This document shows positions 9,078-17,981 of a stretch of DNA of 64,000 bases, piece by piece; position 1 is the stretch's first letter; each line of letters begins with the position of its first letter. The DNA is taken from contig NZ_FMIA01000002.1 of NCBI RefSeq assembly GCF_900091615.1, positions 1,302,001-1,366,000 of the forward strand, in the 5' to 3' direction. The position numbers and the translations under genes are program-made. Under the pieces are notes generated by a model. The model had not been told where the DNA came from and searched no databases. It saw only the letters and a program-made list of their open reading frames with translations. The stretch is from Micromonospora yangpuensis. GTDB lineage: Bacteria; Actinomycetota; Actinomycetes; Mycobacteriales; Micromonosporaceae.

Positions 9078-10449
9078 TGGCCGCTGACACCACACCGGAG
9101 CAGGAACCGACGTCCGGCTGGACACCCACCGCGGCGCTGGGGCGGGCGGTGCTGCTCACCGGGCTGCTGTTGATCGCCGCGGTGCTGCTCGGCCGGGCCG
9201 ACCTGGTCGTGCTTGCCGCGCCGTTCGCGCTCGGCACCGCGTACTCGTTGCGTCGCCGGCCGACGGCCGCCCCGCAGCTCTGGGTGGCCACCGGCGACGC
9301 GCACCTGGTCGAGGGGGGCGAGCTGAGCGCGGCGATCACCGTCGGCAACCCGGACCGGGTGGCCTACGACCTGACGGTGGTTCGCACCCGGGTCTCACCC
9401 TGGCTGCGGATCACCCGCGCCGGCTTCGGTGGCGCCCAGGTGGACGTGACCCCCGGCACCGCGGACCGGCCCTTCGTCACCTCGGTACCCGTCGGCGCGG
9501 CGGTCGACCTGGAGCTGACCGGCACCGCCCGGCGGTGGGGCCGGCACCCGCTCGGCCCGGCCGGCGCGCGGGCCGCCGCCGCCGACGGCCTGCTGGTGTC
9601 CCGGGCGACGGTGGTCGAGCCGGAGCGGGTCCGGGTCTATCCGAAGACCGAACCGTTCGAGGCGGTGGAGGCGATGCCCCGGGCCGCCGGCCTGGTCGGC
9701 GCGCACCGGTCCCGCCGCCCCGGCGAGGGCGGTGAGCTGGCCGGGGTACGCGTCTTCGCCCCCGGCGACCGGCTGCGCCGCATCGACTGGCGGGTCTCGT
9801 TGCGGGCCCGGCAACTGCACGTCGCGGCGACCCTGTCGGACCGGGACGCCGAGGTGGTGCTCCTGCTCGACGTGCTGGCCGAGGCGGGCCGCTCCGGTGG
9901 CGTCGACGGGGCCGCCTCGGTGCTGGACACCACGGTCCGCTCCGCCGCCGCGATCGCCGAGCACTACCTGCACCGGGGCGACCGGGTCTCGATGCTGGAG
10001 TACGGCCCGACCGCCCGGCGGCTGCGCCCCTCCACCGGCCGGCGGCAGTACCTGACGGTGCTGGAGTGGCTGCTGGACACCCACGCCGAGTCCTCCCCGC
10101 ACGAGCCGTACGACCAGGTCTTCGGCCCGCACCTGCTCTCCTCGGACGCGCTGGTGGTGGTGCTCACCCCGCTGTTGGACGAGCGGTCGGCGCAGATGCT
10201 GGCCCGGCTGGCCCGCTCGGGCCGGTTCGTGGTGGCCGTGGACACCCTGCCGACCGAGCTGTCCCCACCGGGCGACGCGGGCTGGGCGAAGGTCGCCTAC
10301 CGGCTGTGGCGGCTGGACCGGGACACGATGATCGGCCAGCTCCGTGAGCACGGCGTGCCGGTGGTCCGCTGGGCCGGGGCGGGCAGCCTGGACGAGGTGC
10401 TGCGGGACGTGGCCCGACTGGCCACCGCGCCCCGGGGGGTGCCCGGTGA
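9077..10449 (+). CDS. DUF58 protein, probable one-base frameshift at its 3' end
   Basis: Two N-terminal membrane helices (GLLLIAAVLLGRADLVVLA) precede a soluble domain with the DUF58 signature (RVFAPGDRLRRIDWRVSLRA) and a VWA-like region. As read, the frame runs to 11095, but past residue 452 it becomes an Arg/Pro/Gly-rich shadow of the whole next gene. One extra G in the six-G run at 10434-10439 would give a TGA at the GTGA overlapping the next start, the pattern seen elsewhere in this operon and close to the usual family length. I therefore mark the end there. A sequencing or assembly slip, or a recent mutation, is the likely cause. Confidence 0.8.
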
Positions 10450-11006
10450 CGGCGCTCACCGCCCGGCTGCGCGCGCTGCGGCACGGCGTCACCCGGATCA
10501 CCCTCGCCCCGCTGCTGGTCCGCTTCGGCATCTTCCTGACCACCCTGGCCGGCCTGGTCCTGGCGTACCCGACGGAGCTGCTGGTCGGCCGGACGCTCGG
10601 CGTACTGGCGGTCGTCGCGTTGTTGCCGGCGGTGTCACCGGGCCGGTTCTGGCCGACCTTCGCGGCCCTGGTCACGGTGGGTGGCTGGTGGCTGGCCACC
10701 GCCGGGTACGGCCGCCCGGTGGCGCTGTGGCGGTTGCTGGCCGTGGCGGCGGCGCTCTACCTGGCGCACACCCTCTGCGCGCTGGCGGCGCTGCTGCCCT
10801 ACGACGCGGTGCTCGACCCGGACGTGGTGACCCGCTGGTTGACCCGGACGGCGGTGGTGCTGCTGGCCACCTCGGTGCTGGGGGTGTTGCTGGTCGCCGT
10901 GGGGGCGGTCGGGCCCGGTGCCGGATTTCGCGCGGTCACGGTGGCGGGGCTGCTGGTGGCGGTGGGCCTGAGCGGGCTGCTGGGCTGGTTGTTGCGACGC
11001 AGGTGA
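10446..11006 (+). CDS. Polytopic membrane protein ending the MoxR operon
   Basis: 186 residues from GTG 10446. After a basic N-terminus (TALTARLRALRHGV) there are about six hydrophobic segments, for example LLVRFGIFLTTLAGLVLAYP, LGVLAVVALLPAVS, LLAVAAALYLAHTLCALAAL and VVLLATSVLGVLLVAVGAVG, and a basic end (WLLRRR). No enzymatic motif. It is the last gene of the DUF4129-hyp-MoxR-DUF58 unit and probably works with those membrane partners. The true frame is clear from hydrophobic periodicity and third-position GC. Confidence 0.8.
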   Translation: MTALTARLRALRHGVTRITLAPLLVRFGIFLTTLAGLVLAYPTELLVGRTLGVLAVVALLPAVSPGRFWPTFAALVTVGGWWLATAGYGRPVALWRLLAVAAALYLAHTLCALAALLPYDAVLDPDVVTRWLTRTAVVLLATSVLGVLLVAVGAVGPGAGFRAVTVAGLLVAVGLSGLLGWLLRRR

Positions 11007-11097
11007 ATGGCACGTCATGCAGGTCACAGGGTTGTGCTCCGTCACAGAACAGGGGCGTGGACGGGATTAGGCGGGCCGGCCGGGGAAAGATGTAAGC

Positions 11098-12429
11098 GTG
11101 AATCCGAAGCGGATCCTTGTCGTTGGTGCCGGACATGTCGGGCTGTACGCGGCCCTGCGGCTGTCGAAGAAGCTCAGCTCCCGTGAGGCTGAGGTGATCG
11201 TGGTCGACCCGCAGCCGCACATGACCTACCAACCGTTCCTGCCCGAGGCGGCGGCCGGCAACATCTCGCCCCGCCACTCCGTGGTGCCGCTGCGCCGGGA
11301 GCTGCGCAAGTGCACGGTGGTGGCCGGCGCGGTCACCTCGATCGCGCACGACCGCAAGGTCGCCACCGTCCAGCCGATCATCGGCCCGCCCCGGGAGATC
11401 GCCTACGACCACGTCGTGGTGGCCCCCGGCTCGGTGTCCCGCACCCTGCCGATCCCCGGCCTGCACGAGCACGGCATCGGCTTCAAGACCATCGGCGAGG
11501 CCATCTACCTGCGCAACCACGTGCTGGACCGGCTCGACGTGGCCGCCGCCACGACCGACCCGGACGTCCGCCGTTCCGCGCTTACCTTCACCTTCGTCGG
11601 CGGCGGGTACGCCGGCATCGAGGCGCTGGCCGAGATGGAGGACATGGCCCGGGACGCGCTGCGGTACTACCCGGAGCTGAAGCCCGCGGACATGCGCTGG
11701 GTGCTGGTCGAGGCGACCCAGCGGGTGCTGCCCGAGGTCGACCGGGACATGGGTGCCTACACGGTGCAGCAGCTGCTCAAGCGGGACATGGACATCCGGC
11801 TGGACACCCGGCTGGAGTCCTGCGTCGACGGGCTGGTCAAACTCTCCGACGGCGACAGCTTCCGCTCCGACACCATCGTCTGGACCGCCGGGGTGAAGCC
11901 CTCGCCACTGCTGGACGCCACCGGCTTCCCGCGCGACGAGCGGCGGCGGGTCACCTGCCTGCCCACCCTCCAGGTGGTCGACGGCGAACAGGTGATCGAG
12001 GGGGCGTGGAGCGCCGGTGACTGCGCGGCCGTGCCGGACCTGACCGGCCCGCCCGGGGCGTACTGCTCGCCGAGCGCCCAGCACGCGGTGCGCCAGGCCG
12101 CCGTGATGGCCGACAACATCCGCGCGGTGATCCGGGGCCAGGAGCCGGTGGAGTACAAGCACAAGCACGCCGGCAGCGTGGCCAGCCTGGGCCTGCACAA
12201 GGGCGTCGCCCAGGTGTACGGGATCAAGATGACCGGCTGGCCGGCGTGGTTCATGCACCGGACGTACCACATGAGCCGGATCCCCTCGTTCAACCGCAAG
12301 GTCCGGGTCGTGGTCGACTGGACGCTTGCCTTCTTCCTCAAGCGGGAGGTGGTCGCGCTCGGCCAGCTGCACGACCCGCGTGAGGAGTTCGAGGTCGCCT
12401 CGCAGCCGGTCGACGCGAAGCGGTCCTGA
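11098..12429 (+). CDS. ndh: Type II NADH dehydrogenase-like NAD(P)/FAD oxidoreductase
   Basis: 443 residues from GTG 11098 with GGGGAAAGA upstream. N-terminal FAD Rossmann motif ILVVGAGHVGLYAALRLSKK, NAD Rossmann motif FTFVGGGYAGIEALAEMED near residue 165, FAD motif WSAGDCAAVPD near residue 305, and AQHAVRQA typical of NDH-2. The C-terminal part (AWFMHRTYHMSRIP) would form the amphipathic membrane-binding region. NDH-2 passes electrons from NADH to menaquinone without proton pumping. Monocistronic as far as seen. NADH is the likely substrate, but other quinone reductases of the family cannot be excluded. Confidence 0.87.
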   Translation: MNPKRILVVGAGHVGLYAALRLSKKLSSREAEVIVVDPQPHMTYQPFLPEAAAGNISPRHSVVPLRRELRKCTVVAGAVTSIAHDRKVATVQPIIGPPREIAYDHVVVAPGSVSRTLPIPGLHEHGIGFKTIGEAIYLRNHVLDRLDVAAATTDPDVRRSALTFTFVGGGYAGIEALAEMEDMARDALRYYPELKPADMRWVLVEATQRVLPEVDRDMGAYTVQQLLKRDMDIRLDTRLESCVDGLVKLSDGDSFRSDTIVWTAGVKPSPLLDATGFPRDERRRVTCLPTLQVVDGEQVIEGAWSAGDCAAVPDLTGPPGAYCSPSAQHAVRQAAVMADNIRAVIRGQEPVEYKHKHAGSVASLGLHKGVAQVYGIKMTGWPAWFMHRTYHMSRIPSFNRKVRVVVDWTLAFFLKREVVALGQLHDPREEFEVASQPVDAKRS

Positions 12430-12434
12430 GGCCC

Positions 12435-12521
12435 CGGCCGGTTGCGGCCTGCCTGGCGGGTCCCGGCCGGTTGCGGCCTGCCTGGCGGGTCCCGGAGGGT
12501 GGCGGTTTGTCTGCCGGGTCA
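12435..12521. repeat. 29-bp tandem repeat at convergent gene ends
   Basis: Units at 12435, 12464 and 12493 (CGGCCGGTTGCGGCCTGCCT then GGCGGGTCC); the third copy is degenerate and runs into the stop codon of the convergent membrane-protein gene. The CGGGTC-A-GACCCG dyad at its end could assist termination. Confidence 0.75.
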
Positions 12522-14633
12522 GACCCGCCAGATCCAGGCGTCGGCTACCCGGCGGGGCGGGCCGTAGAGCTGCTGCAACGTGGCGAGCAGGTTGCCCACG
12601 TGCGGGGCGTCCTCGGTGAGCACCACGCAGGACGCCCCCCAGAAGGCCGCGTCCCGCGCCGCCTGCCGGCGTTGCGCGTCGCCGATCGCCGGCGAGCCGC
12701 CCTCCCTGGCGACCCGGGCGAGCATGGCGGAGGTGGGCTGCTTGAAGGTGCCCATCGCCGCCGTGCCGCCCTTGCCGTACGGGCCGATGAAGAAGCCCTC
12801 CGGCAGGCGGAACTCGGCGTCGGCGGCGGTCGCCCAGCGCATCGGCCAGGGTTCCTTCGGGGTGGGAGCGGGCACCGGGACGAGCACCCCGCCCGGTGAC
12901 ACGCACTCGCGCCAGTGCCCGCCGGTGATGAACTCGGGCAGCGCCGGGCGTTCGGCGGTGGGCAACGGCGTCGGCAGCGTCGGCAGCAGGGCCGCCGCCA
13001 CGGCAACGGGCACGATCCACCGGGTCGGGCCGCCACCGCGCAGCGCCCGGTCCACGACCAGCGCCAGCACCACCCCGAGCAGCGGCAGCACGGCGAGGGC
13101 GAACCGCATCGGCAGCGCGCCGTCGACCACGGGCAGACCCATCAACAGCCGGTACGGCCCCGGCACGGTGCTCCGGTCGCCGGCCACCACCACGTCGGGG
13201 CCGAGCGACAGCCCGCCCATCACCAGGGCGGAGACCAGACAGGCCAGCACCAGCGGCCGGTACCCGCAACGGCCGGAGCCGCGCTGCGCATCGGGCCGCT
13301 CGGCGGTCGTGGCCTGCGCGTGGGGTTGGTCGGCTTCCTCGGCGGGCGCGGGGGTGCGGCGGGCGCCGGTCAGGAGCCAGCCGGTGCCGGCCAGGGCGAC
13401 CACCAGCAGCGGCCAGCCGAGGAACGTGTTGTACTCGGCCGGACCGGTGGTCAGCCCGGCCGCCTCGGCGCTGCCGGCCACCGAGAGCGGGGAGAACGTC
13501 CACCAGCTGCTCAGATCCGCCGAGAAGTAGTACGGGCTGAACATTCCGTCGGCGACCCCCTGCGGGCCGGCGAACTGGAACCACAGCGGGTATCCCACCA
13601 CCATCAGCGAGAGGCCGGCGGCGAGCAGCAGCCCGCCGGCGAACCCCGGCAGCACCCGGCGGACCAGGGCCCGGTCGGCGACCGCGTAGGTGAGCGTCAT
13701 CACGATCAACGTGACGGCGGCGAGGAAGAGCACCTCCTCGCCGATGAAGATCTGCGCGCTGACGGCGGCGGCCAACCCGAGCGACGAGGTGATCATCCGC
13801 CGCCGGTCCACCCCGCCGTCACGGGAGCCGTCGGCGGCCGGGTCGGCGGCCCGGACCAGCCGGACCACCAGCCAGACGATCACCGGAACCAGCCACTGGG
13901 CCGTCATGTGCAGGTGGCTGTTGCTCTGGGACAGGATGCCCGGCCCGAACCCGGCCAGCCCGGCACCGAGCGCGGCGGCCAGCCGCCGGACCCCGGTCGT
14001 CCGGGTGAACAGCAGGTACCAGGCGACCGCGGTACCGGCCAGGTTCGCCCCGGCCAGCAGCGCGAAGGTGACCGGGGCACCGAAGACCAGGGTGACCGGC
14101 GCGAGGAGCACGCCGAGCGCGATGACCGTGGTGTTGGTCATCAGGTTCACCCCGTCCGGGGCGTTCAACTTCTCGGTGAGCAGCGAGAAGTCACCCAACA
14201 GCGCCCGCGCGTCCACCGCCAGGAACCACTCGTACAGTGCCTGGTCCTCCGGGTTGAGCGCGAGCACCCGGCGGGCCGGATCCGGCCAGAGACCGTGGGT
14301 CAGCCACCCGGCCAGCAGGACGAAGATCCCGATGACGACCAGATCGGCCCGGTGCCGCCGGACGCCGGCGACCAGCGCAGCGGGGCTTTTCCTGGCGGCG
14401 GTGACCAGCCGGACGGGGCTTTGCCGGACGCCGGCGACCAGCGCGGCGCGGTACTGCCGGACGCCGGCGACCAGCGCGGCGCGGTACTGCCGGACGCCGG
14501 CGACCAGCGCGGCGCGGTACCGTGCGGTGGCGGGCAGCGGCCGGTCGGCGCGCTCGTCGCGGGTCGCCTGGTCACCCGGTGGGACCGGCTGGTCCGAGCC
14601 GGCCTCGGCTGCCGTGGGGGCTGTGCTGGTCAC
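12519..14633 (-). CDS. Large polytopic membrane protein, GT-C glycosyltransferase-like
   Basis: 704 residues from a GTG. The cytoplasmic N-terminus carries an 11-residue repeat (YRAALVAGVRQ three times, then degenerate forms). It is followed by a first membrane helix (ADLVVIGIFVLLAGWLTHGLW), then an extracytoplasmic loop with LNPEDQALYEWFLA resembling the acidic catalytic loop of GT-C enzymes, and about ten more helices. The C-terminal soluble domain contains conserved-looking RWATAADAEFRLPEGFFIGP. GT-C proteins transfer sugars from polyprenyl-phosphate donors outside the membrane; that activity here is inference from topology and the acidic loop. Confidence 0.75.
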   Translation of the reverse strand: MTSTAPTAAEAGSDQPVPPGDQATRDERADRPLPATARYRAALVAGVRQYRAALVAGVRQYRAALVAGVRQSPVRLVTAARKSPAALVAGVRRHRADLVVIGIFVLLAGWLTHGLWPDPARRVLALNPEDQALYEWFLAVDARALLGDFSLLTEKLNAPDGVNLMTNTTVIALGVLLAPVTLVFGAPVTFALLAGANLAGTAVAWYLLFTRTTGVRRLAAALGAGLAGFGPGILSQSNSHLHMTAQWLVPVIVWLVVRLVRAADPAADGSRDGGVDRRRMITSSLGLAAAVSAQIFIGEEVLFLAAVTLIVMTLTYAVADRALVRRVLPGFAGGLLLAAGLSLMVVGYPLWFQFAGPQGVADGMFSPYYFSADLSSWWTFSPLSVAGSAEAAGLTTGPAEYNTFLGWPLLVVALAGTGWLLTGARRTPAPAEEADQPHAQATTAERPDAQRGSGRCGYRPLVLACLVSALVMGGLSLGPDVVVAGDRSTVPGPYRLLMGLPVVDGALPMRFALAVLPLLGVVLALVVDRALRGGGPTRWIVPVAVAAALLPTLPTPLPTAERPALPEFITGGHWRECVSPGGVLVPVPAPTPKEPWPMRWATAADAEFRLPEGFFIGPYGKGGTAAMGTFKQPTSAMLARVAREGGSPAIGDAQRRQAARDAAFWGASCVVLTEDAPHVGNLLATLQQLYGPPRRVADAWIWRV
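14425..14523. repeat. 33-bp in-frame tandem repeat inside the membrane-protein gene
   Basis: Three identical 33-bp units (14425, 14458, 14491) encode, on the minus strand, YRAALVAGVRQ-type 11-residue units; two more diverged units lie at 14330-14424. The period is a multiple of three, so copy-number change keeps the frame. Confidence 0.85.
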
Positions 14634-14770
14634 GGCCTCGACCCTAGTGTTCCGGACCCACCCGGGTACGCCGGGACGTGCCGGCGAGGTCCGGGCAGGG
14701 TACGCCAGCCCGGTCGGGACCGGTTACCGTGACACTGCACCGCCGCGCGTCGACCACGCCGGTGGGGGTC

Positions 14771-14851
14771 GCCCGGGTGGTGGAAAGGCAGACACGGCCG
14801 CCTTAAAAGCGGCTGCCGCAAGGCGTGCGGGTTCGATCCCCGCCCCGGGCA
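14771..14851 (+). tRNA. tRNA-Leu(UAA), bldA-type
   Basis: Cloverleaf folded by eye: acceptor stem GCCCGGG/CCCGGGC, D arm, anticodon stem GCCGC/GCGGC around loop CTTAAAA (anticodon TAA), long variable arm TGCCGCAAGGCG as in class II leucine tRNAs, T arm GCGGG-TTCGATC-CCCGC, discriminator A. The terminal CCA is not encoded in full (ACCGA follows). It reads UUA, the rarest leucine codon in high-GC actinomycetes; its Streptomyces counterpart is bldA. Confidence 0.95.
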
Positions 14852-14960
14852 CCGACACTCTCAGCTTCCATCCAGCTTGCCGATCTGCGCTGGGCTGCCC
14901 CGGGCGTTTACTCTTGGGGTGCACGTTCACGTGCGACGACCCCCTGAGGGAGGCCTGAAA

Positions 14961-15776
14961 GTGAAGACTTCGAACCCGGTGCTCGCCCGTCTCGGCCAGG
15001 CGGCCGAGCGGGAGCGTTCCGCCGGGTACGCCCCGACCGGGCCGTACGGACAGCCCGGCCATCCGCAGCAGTACCCGGGCGCGCCCGGGTACCCGGCCGC
15101 ACCGCCGACCGTCTCGCCCATGTCGATCGACGACGTGGTGGTCAAGACCGTCATGCTGCTGGCCATCGTCGGCGCTTCCGCCGCAGCAGCCTGGGTGCTG
15201 GTGCCGGACGCGCTGCTCGGCGCCGCGTGGATCGGCGCGGCCGTGGTCGGCCTCGTACTCGGCATGATCATCTCGTTCTCCCGGATGGCCAACCCGGCGC
15301 TGGTGATCGCGTACGCCGTCGTCGAGGGCGTCTTCGTCGGCATGATCAGCAAGTTCTTCGAGTCGCTGTACGACGGCATCGTGCTGCAGGCGGTGACCGC
15401 CACCTTCGGTGTCTTCTTCCTGATGGCGATGCTCTACAAGGCGCGCGTCATCCGGGCCACGCCGAAGTTCGTCCGCGGCATGATCGCGGTGATGGTCGGC
15501 CTCTTCGCGGTGATGCTGATCAACCTGGTGCTGGCGCTGTTCGGCATCAACACCGGTCTGCGCGACGGCAGCCCACTTGCCATCGGCTTCAGCCTGGTCT
15601 GCATCGTGGTCGCCTCGTTGAGCTTCGTGCTCAGCTTCCACGAGGTGGAGGAGGGCGTCCGGATGGGCCTGCCTCAGCGCTACTCCTGGACGGCCGCCTT
15701 CGGCATCCTGGTCAGCCTGATCTGGCTCTACATCGAGATCCTGCGTCTGCTGAGCTACTTCCAGGGCGACGACTGA
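14961..15776 (+). CDS. Bax inhibitor-1/YccA family membrane protein
   Basis: 271 residues from GTG 14961 with GAGGGAGG upstream. A Pro/Gly/Tyr-rich cytoplasmic N-terminus (YGQPGHPQQYPGAPGYP) precedes seven hydrophobic helices (VVVKTVMLLAIVGASAAAAW, AAWIGAAVVGLVLGMIISF and so on) ending LIWLYIEILRLLSYFQGDD. This matches the actinobacterial Bax inhibitor-1 (BI-1) group, probably a pH-sensitive ion leak or stress protein. It lies 110 bp downstream of the tRNA gene. A strong hairpin follows the stop. Confidence 0.9.
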   Translation: MKTSNPVLARLGQAAERERSAGYAPTGPYGQPGHPQQYPGAPGYPAAPPTVSPMSIDDVVVKTVMLLAIVGASAAAAWVLVPDALLGAAWIGAAVVGLVLGMIISFSRMANPALVIAYAVVEGVFVGMISKFFESLYDGIVLQAVTATFGVFFLMAMLYKARVIRATPKFVRGMIAVMVGLFAVMLINLVLALFGINTGLRDGSPLAIGFSLVCIVVASLSFVLSFHEVEEGVRMGLPQRYSWTAAFGILVSLIWLYIEILRLLSYFQGDD

Positions 15777-15788
15777 CGTTCGTCATCG

Positions 15789-15835
15789 ACCGGCGCCCGC
15801 CCCCGCGATCCCGCGGCGGCGGGCGCCGGTCGTTT
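15789..15835 (+). terminator. Hairpin terminator after the BI-1 gene
   Basis: A perfect 13-bp stem (ACCGGCGCCCGCC and its inverse) surrounds a 16-base GC-rich loop and is followed by CGTTTC. It starts 12 bp after the stop codon. The rest of the 335-bp gap to 16111 holds a 9-10 bp CCGTCCCG microrepeat (about 15905-15950) and the palindromic repeat at 15987. Confidence 0.75.
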
Positions 15836-15986
15836 CACCGGGCTGTTCGGCCCGGAAGTCGCCCGAGGGCTTGCCCCCGCCCATTCCACGAGCGCACCAC
15901 AGCCTGCCGTCCCGCCGTCCCGCCGTCCTGCCGTTCCGCCGTCCCGGCGAGGCAGCAGCAGCGCCGCCGTGGTTCGAGTGCCGCAG

Positions 15987-16041
15987 AAGATCTTGGAAGA
16001 AAAGTGCCCCTCGTCCAGGAGCCGAAATCTTCCAAGATCTT
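15987..16041. repeat. Palindromic dispersed repeat, AGATCTTGGA family, copy 2
   Basis: Perfect 14-base ends AAGATCTTGGAAGA and TCTTCCAAGATCTT enclose a core with GTGCCCC and GCCGAAA. It is the reverse-oriented counterpart of 4229-4281, matching throughout the core as well as the ends. It lies between genes, 71 bp upstream of the next start. Confidence 0.85.
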
Positions 16042-16111
16042 TAAAGCCCACCAGCCACCAGCCGCCAGCCGCGGGGGCGCTCGGGGCGCTGAGGGCCGTA
16101 GACTCTCTCGG

Positions 16112-16435
16112 ATGGGCGCAGGGGTGGACCTTCAGCGGGCGGTGGAGTTGCTGACCCGGCAGGTGGGGCACTGGCAGCAGCCTCGCTGGGCGGCCATCGC
16201 CACCGGTGGCAACGTCTCCCGGGCCGACCTGGTGCACCGGCTGGTCCAGGAGATCGCCAACCTCGCCGCCGACGCGGAGGGTCAGCCGCGACGTTCCGTA
16301 CCCCGGCTGGCCAACGACCTGGCCCTGCCCGACCAGCTCCGGGTGGTCAGCGCCGATCTGGTCGCGGCCGACCCGCCCGCCGAGCTGCTGGCGCGGGCCG
16401 ACGCGGAACTGACCGCCACCCGGCGCGCTCTCTGA
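16112..16435 (+). CDS. Small hypothetical protein
   Basis: 107 residues from ATG 16112; GTG 16124 is an equal alternative. Mostly helical and acidic (LQRAVELLTRQVGHWQQPRW, LVHRLVQEIANLAADAEG, LLARADAELTATRRAL). No membrane segment or known motif. It reads like the small cytoplasmic proteins of unknown function common in Micromonosporaceae. Third-position GC is high, supporting real coding. Downstream 16440-16610 is low-complexity CCGGCC-rich DNA without a gene. Confidence 0.65.
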   Translation: MGAGVDLQRAVELLTRQVGHWQQPRWAAIATGGNVSRADLVHRLVQEIANLAADAEGQPRRSVPRLANDLALPDQLRVVSADLVAADPPAELLARADAELTATRRAL

Positions 16436-16612
16436 CACCGGCTCCCGCCGACCCGCCCAACGGTCGCCCCGCCCCGCCCAGCCCGTCCCGGCCCCAGCGA
16501 GAGCCCAGCCCGGTCCCGGATAGCCCGGCCAAGCGCCCGCACCGGCCCGGCCAAGCGCCCGCACCAGTCCGACCGATGCCCGTGCCGGCCCACCTCCGGC
16601 CGGTGGTACGGG

Positions 16613-17875
16613 TCAGCTCAGGCGTTCGAGGACCATGGCCATGCCCTGGCCGCCGCCGACGCACATGGTCTCCAGGCCGATGCTCTTGTCGTGCCAGTCC
16701 AGGGCGTTGAGCAGGGTGCCGGTGATCCGGGCCCCGGTCATCCCGAACGGGTGGCCGACGGCGATGGCGCCACCCGCGACGTTCAGTTTCTCCAGCGGAA
16801 TGCCGAGCTGCCGGTAGGAGGGGATGACCTGCGCGGCGAACGCCTCATTGATCTCGACCAGGTCGACGTCGTCGATGGTCATGCCGGCCCGCCGCAGGGC
16901 CTGCCGGGAAGCCTCGACCGGACCCAGGCCCATGATCTCCGGGGAGAGGGCGGTGACGCCGGTGGAGACGATCCGGGCCAGCGGGGTGATGCCCAGGTCC
17001 CGGGCCCGCTGGGCGCTCATCACGATCACGGCCGCCGCGCCGTCGTTGAGCGGGCAGCAGTTGCCGGCGGTGATGCGGCCGTCCGGGCGGAACACCGGCT
17101 TCAGGCCGGACACCCCGGCCAGGGTCACTCCGGCGCGCGGGCCGTCGTCGGTGCTGACCACGGTGCCGTCCGGCGTGGTGACCGGGGTGATCTCGCGGGC
17201 CCAGAAGCCGTCGGCGATCGCCTTCTCGGCCAGGTTCTGGCTGCGGACGCCGAACTCGTCCATCTCGGCCCGGGTGACGTCGTACACCTGGGCGAGGTTC
17301 TCGGCGGTCTGCCCCATGGCCAGGTAGACGTCCGGTAGTTCGCCGGCCTCGCGCGGGTCGGTCCAGACCTCCGCGTCGCCCTGCGCCCGGCGTTCGGACC
17401 GCTTGCCGGCCTCGGCGAAACGCGGGTTCTCCCATCCGCCGCCGACCAGCGCCTGCGCCGCCGACGGCAGGCCGTCGGAGTTGCCTCGGGCGTACCGGGA
17501 GACGGTTTCGACCCCGGCGGAGACGAACACGTCGCCCTCGCCGGCCCGGATCGCGTGCATCGCCATTCGGGTGGTCTGCAGCGACGACGCGCAGTACCGG
17601 GTCACGGTCGTACCGGGAAGGGTGTCGTGCCCGAGCAGGGTGGCCACCACCCGGCCCAGGTTGAAGCCCTGCTCACCGCCGGGCAGTCCGCAGCCCAGGT
17701 GGAGGTCGTCGATCTCGGTGGGGTCGAGCTGGGGAACCTTGTCCAGGGCGGCCTGGACGATGGTGGCGGCGAGATCGTCCGGACGGACGTCGCGCAGGGA
17801 ACCCTTGTGCGCCCGGCCGATGGGGGAGCGGGCGGTGGCGACGATGACGGCGTCGCGGGACGACTCGGTCGGCAT
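16613..17875 (-). CDS. Acetyl-CoA C-acyltransferase (thiolase)
   Basis: 420 residues from ATG 17875. Thiolase motifs: the acyl-accepting Cys in TVTRYCASSLQTTRMA near residue 90, the NEAFAAQ loop, the GGAIAVGHPFGMTGAR His region and the C-terminal catalytic Cys in MCVGGGQGMAMVLE. It either cleaves 3-ketoacyl-CoA in beta-oxidation (FadA type) or condenses acetyl-CoA; the length and C-terminal CVGGGQG favour the degradative group. Monocistronic, with a palindrome just upstream of the start. Confidence 0.92.
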   Translation of the reverse strand: MPTESSRDAVIVATARSPIGRAHKGSLRDVRPDDLAATIVQAALDKVPQLDPTEIDDLHLGCGLPGGEQGFNLGRVVATLLGHDTLPGTTVTRYCASSLQTTRMAMHAIRAGEGDVFVSAGVETVSRYARGNSDGLPSAAQALVGGGWENPRFAEAGKRSERRAQGDAEVWTDPREAGELPDVYLAMGQTAENLAQVYDVTRAEMDEFGVRSQNLAEKAIADGFWAREITPVTTPDGTVVSTDDGPRAGVTLAGVSGLKPVFRPDGRITAGNCCPLNDGAAAVIVMSAQRARDLGITPLARIVSTGVTALSPEIMGLGPVEASRQALRRAGMTIDDVDLVEINEAFAAQVIPSYRQLGIPLEKLNVAGGAIAVGHPFGMTGARITGTLLNALDWHDKSIGLETMCVGGGQGMAMVLERLS

Positions 17876-17883
17876 GAACCAAC

Positions 17884-17900
17884 GTTAACCTGCAGGTAAC
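17884..17900. promoter_or_regulatory. Imperfect palindrome upstream of thiolase, candidate operator
   Basis: GTTAACCTGCAGGTAAC is symmetrical about CTGCAG apart from one extra A. It lies 9-25 bp upstream of the thiolase ATG, overlapping the expected ribosome-binding and promoter zone. It resembles binding sites of TetR-type repressors of fatty-acid catabolism, but no regulator gene is adjacent. Confidence 0.45.
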
Positions 17901-17981
17901 TTTCCGTGGAAGGCGTCGTCCCGGCGGGAAATGTCACCCCGGCGGGCCCCCGTGGGACCGGAGGCGACGGTTACGGCGGCG

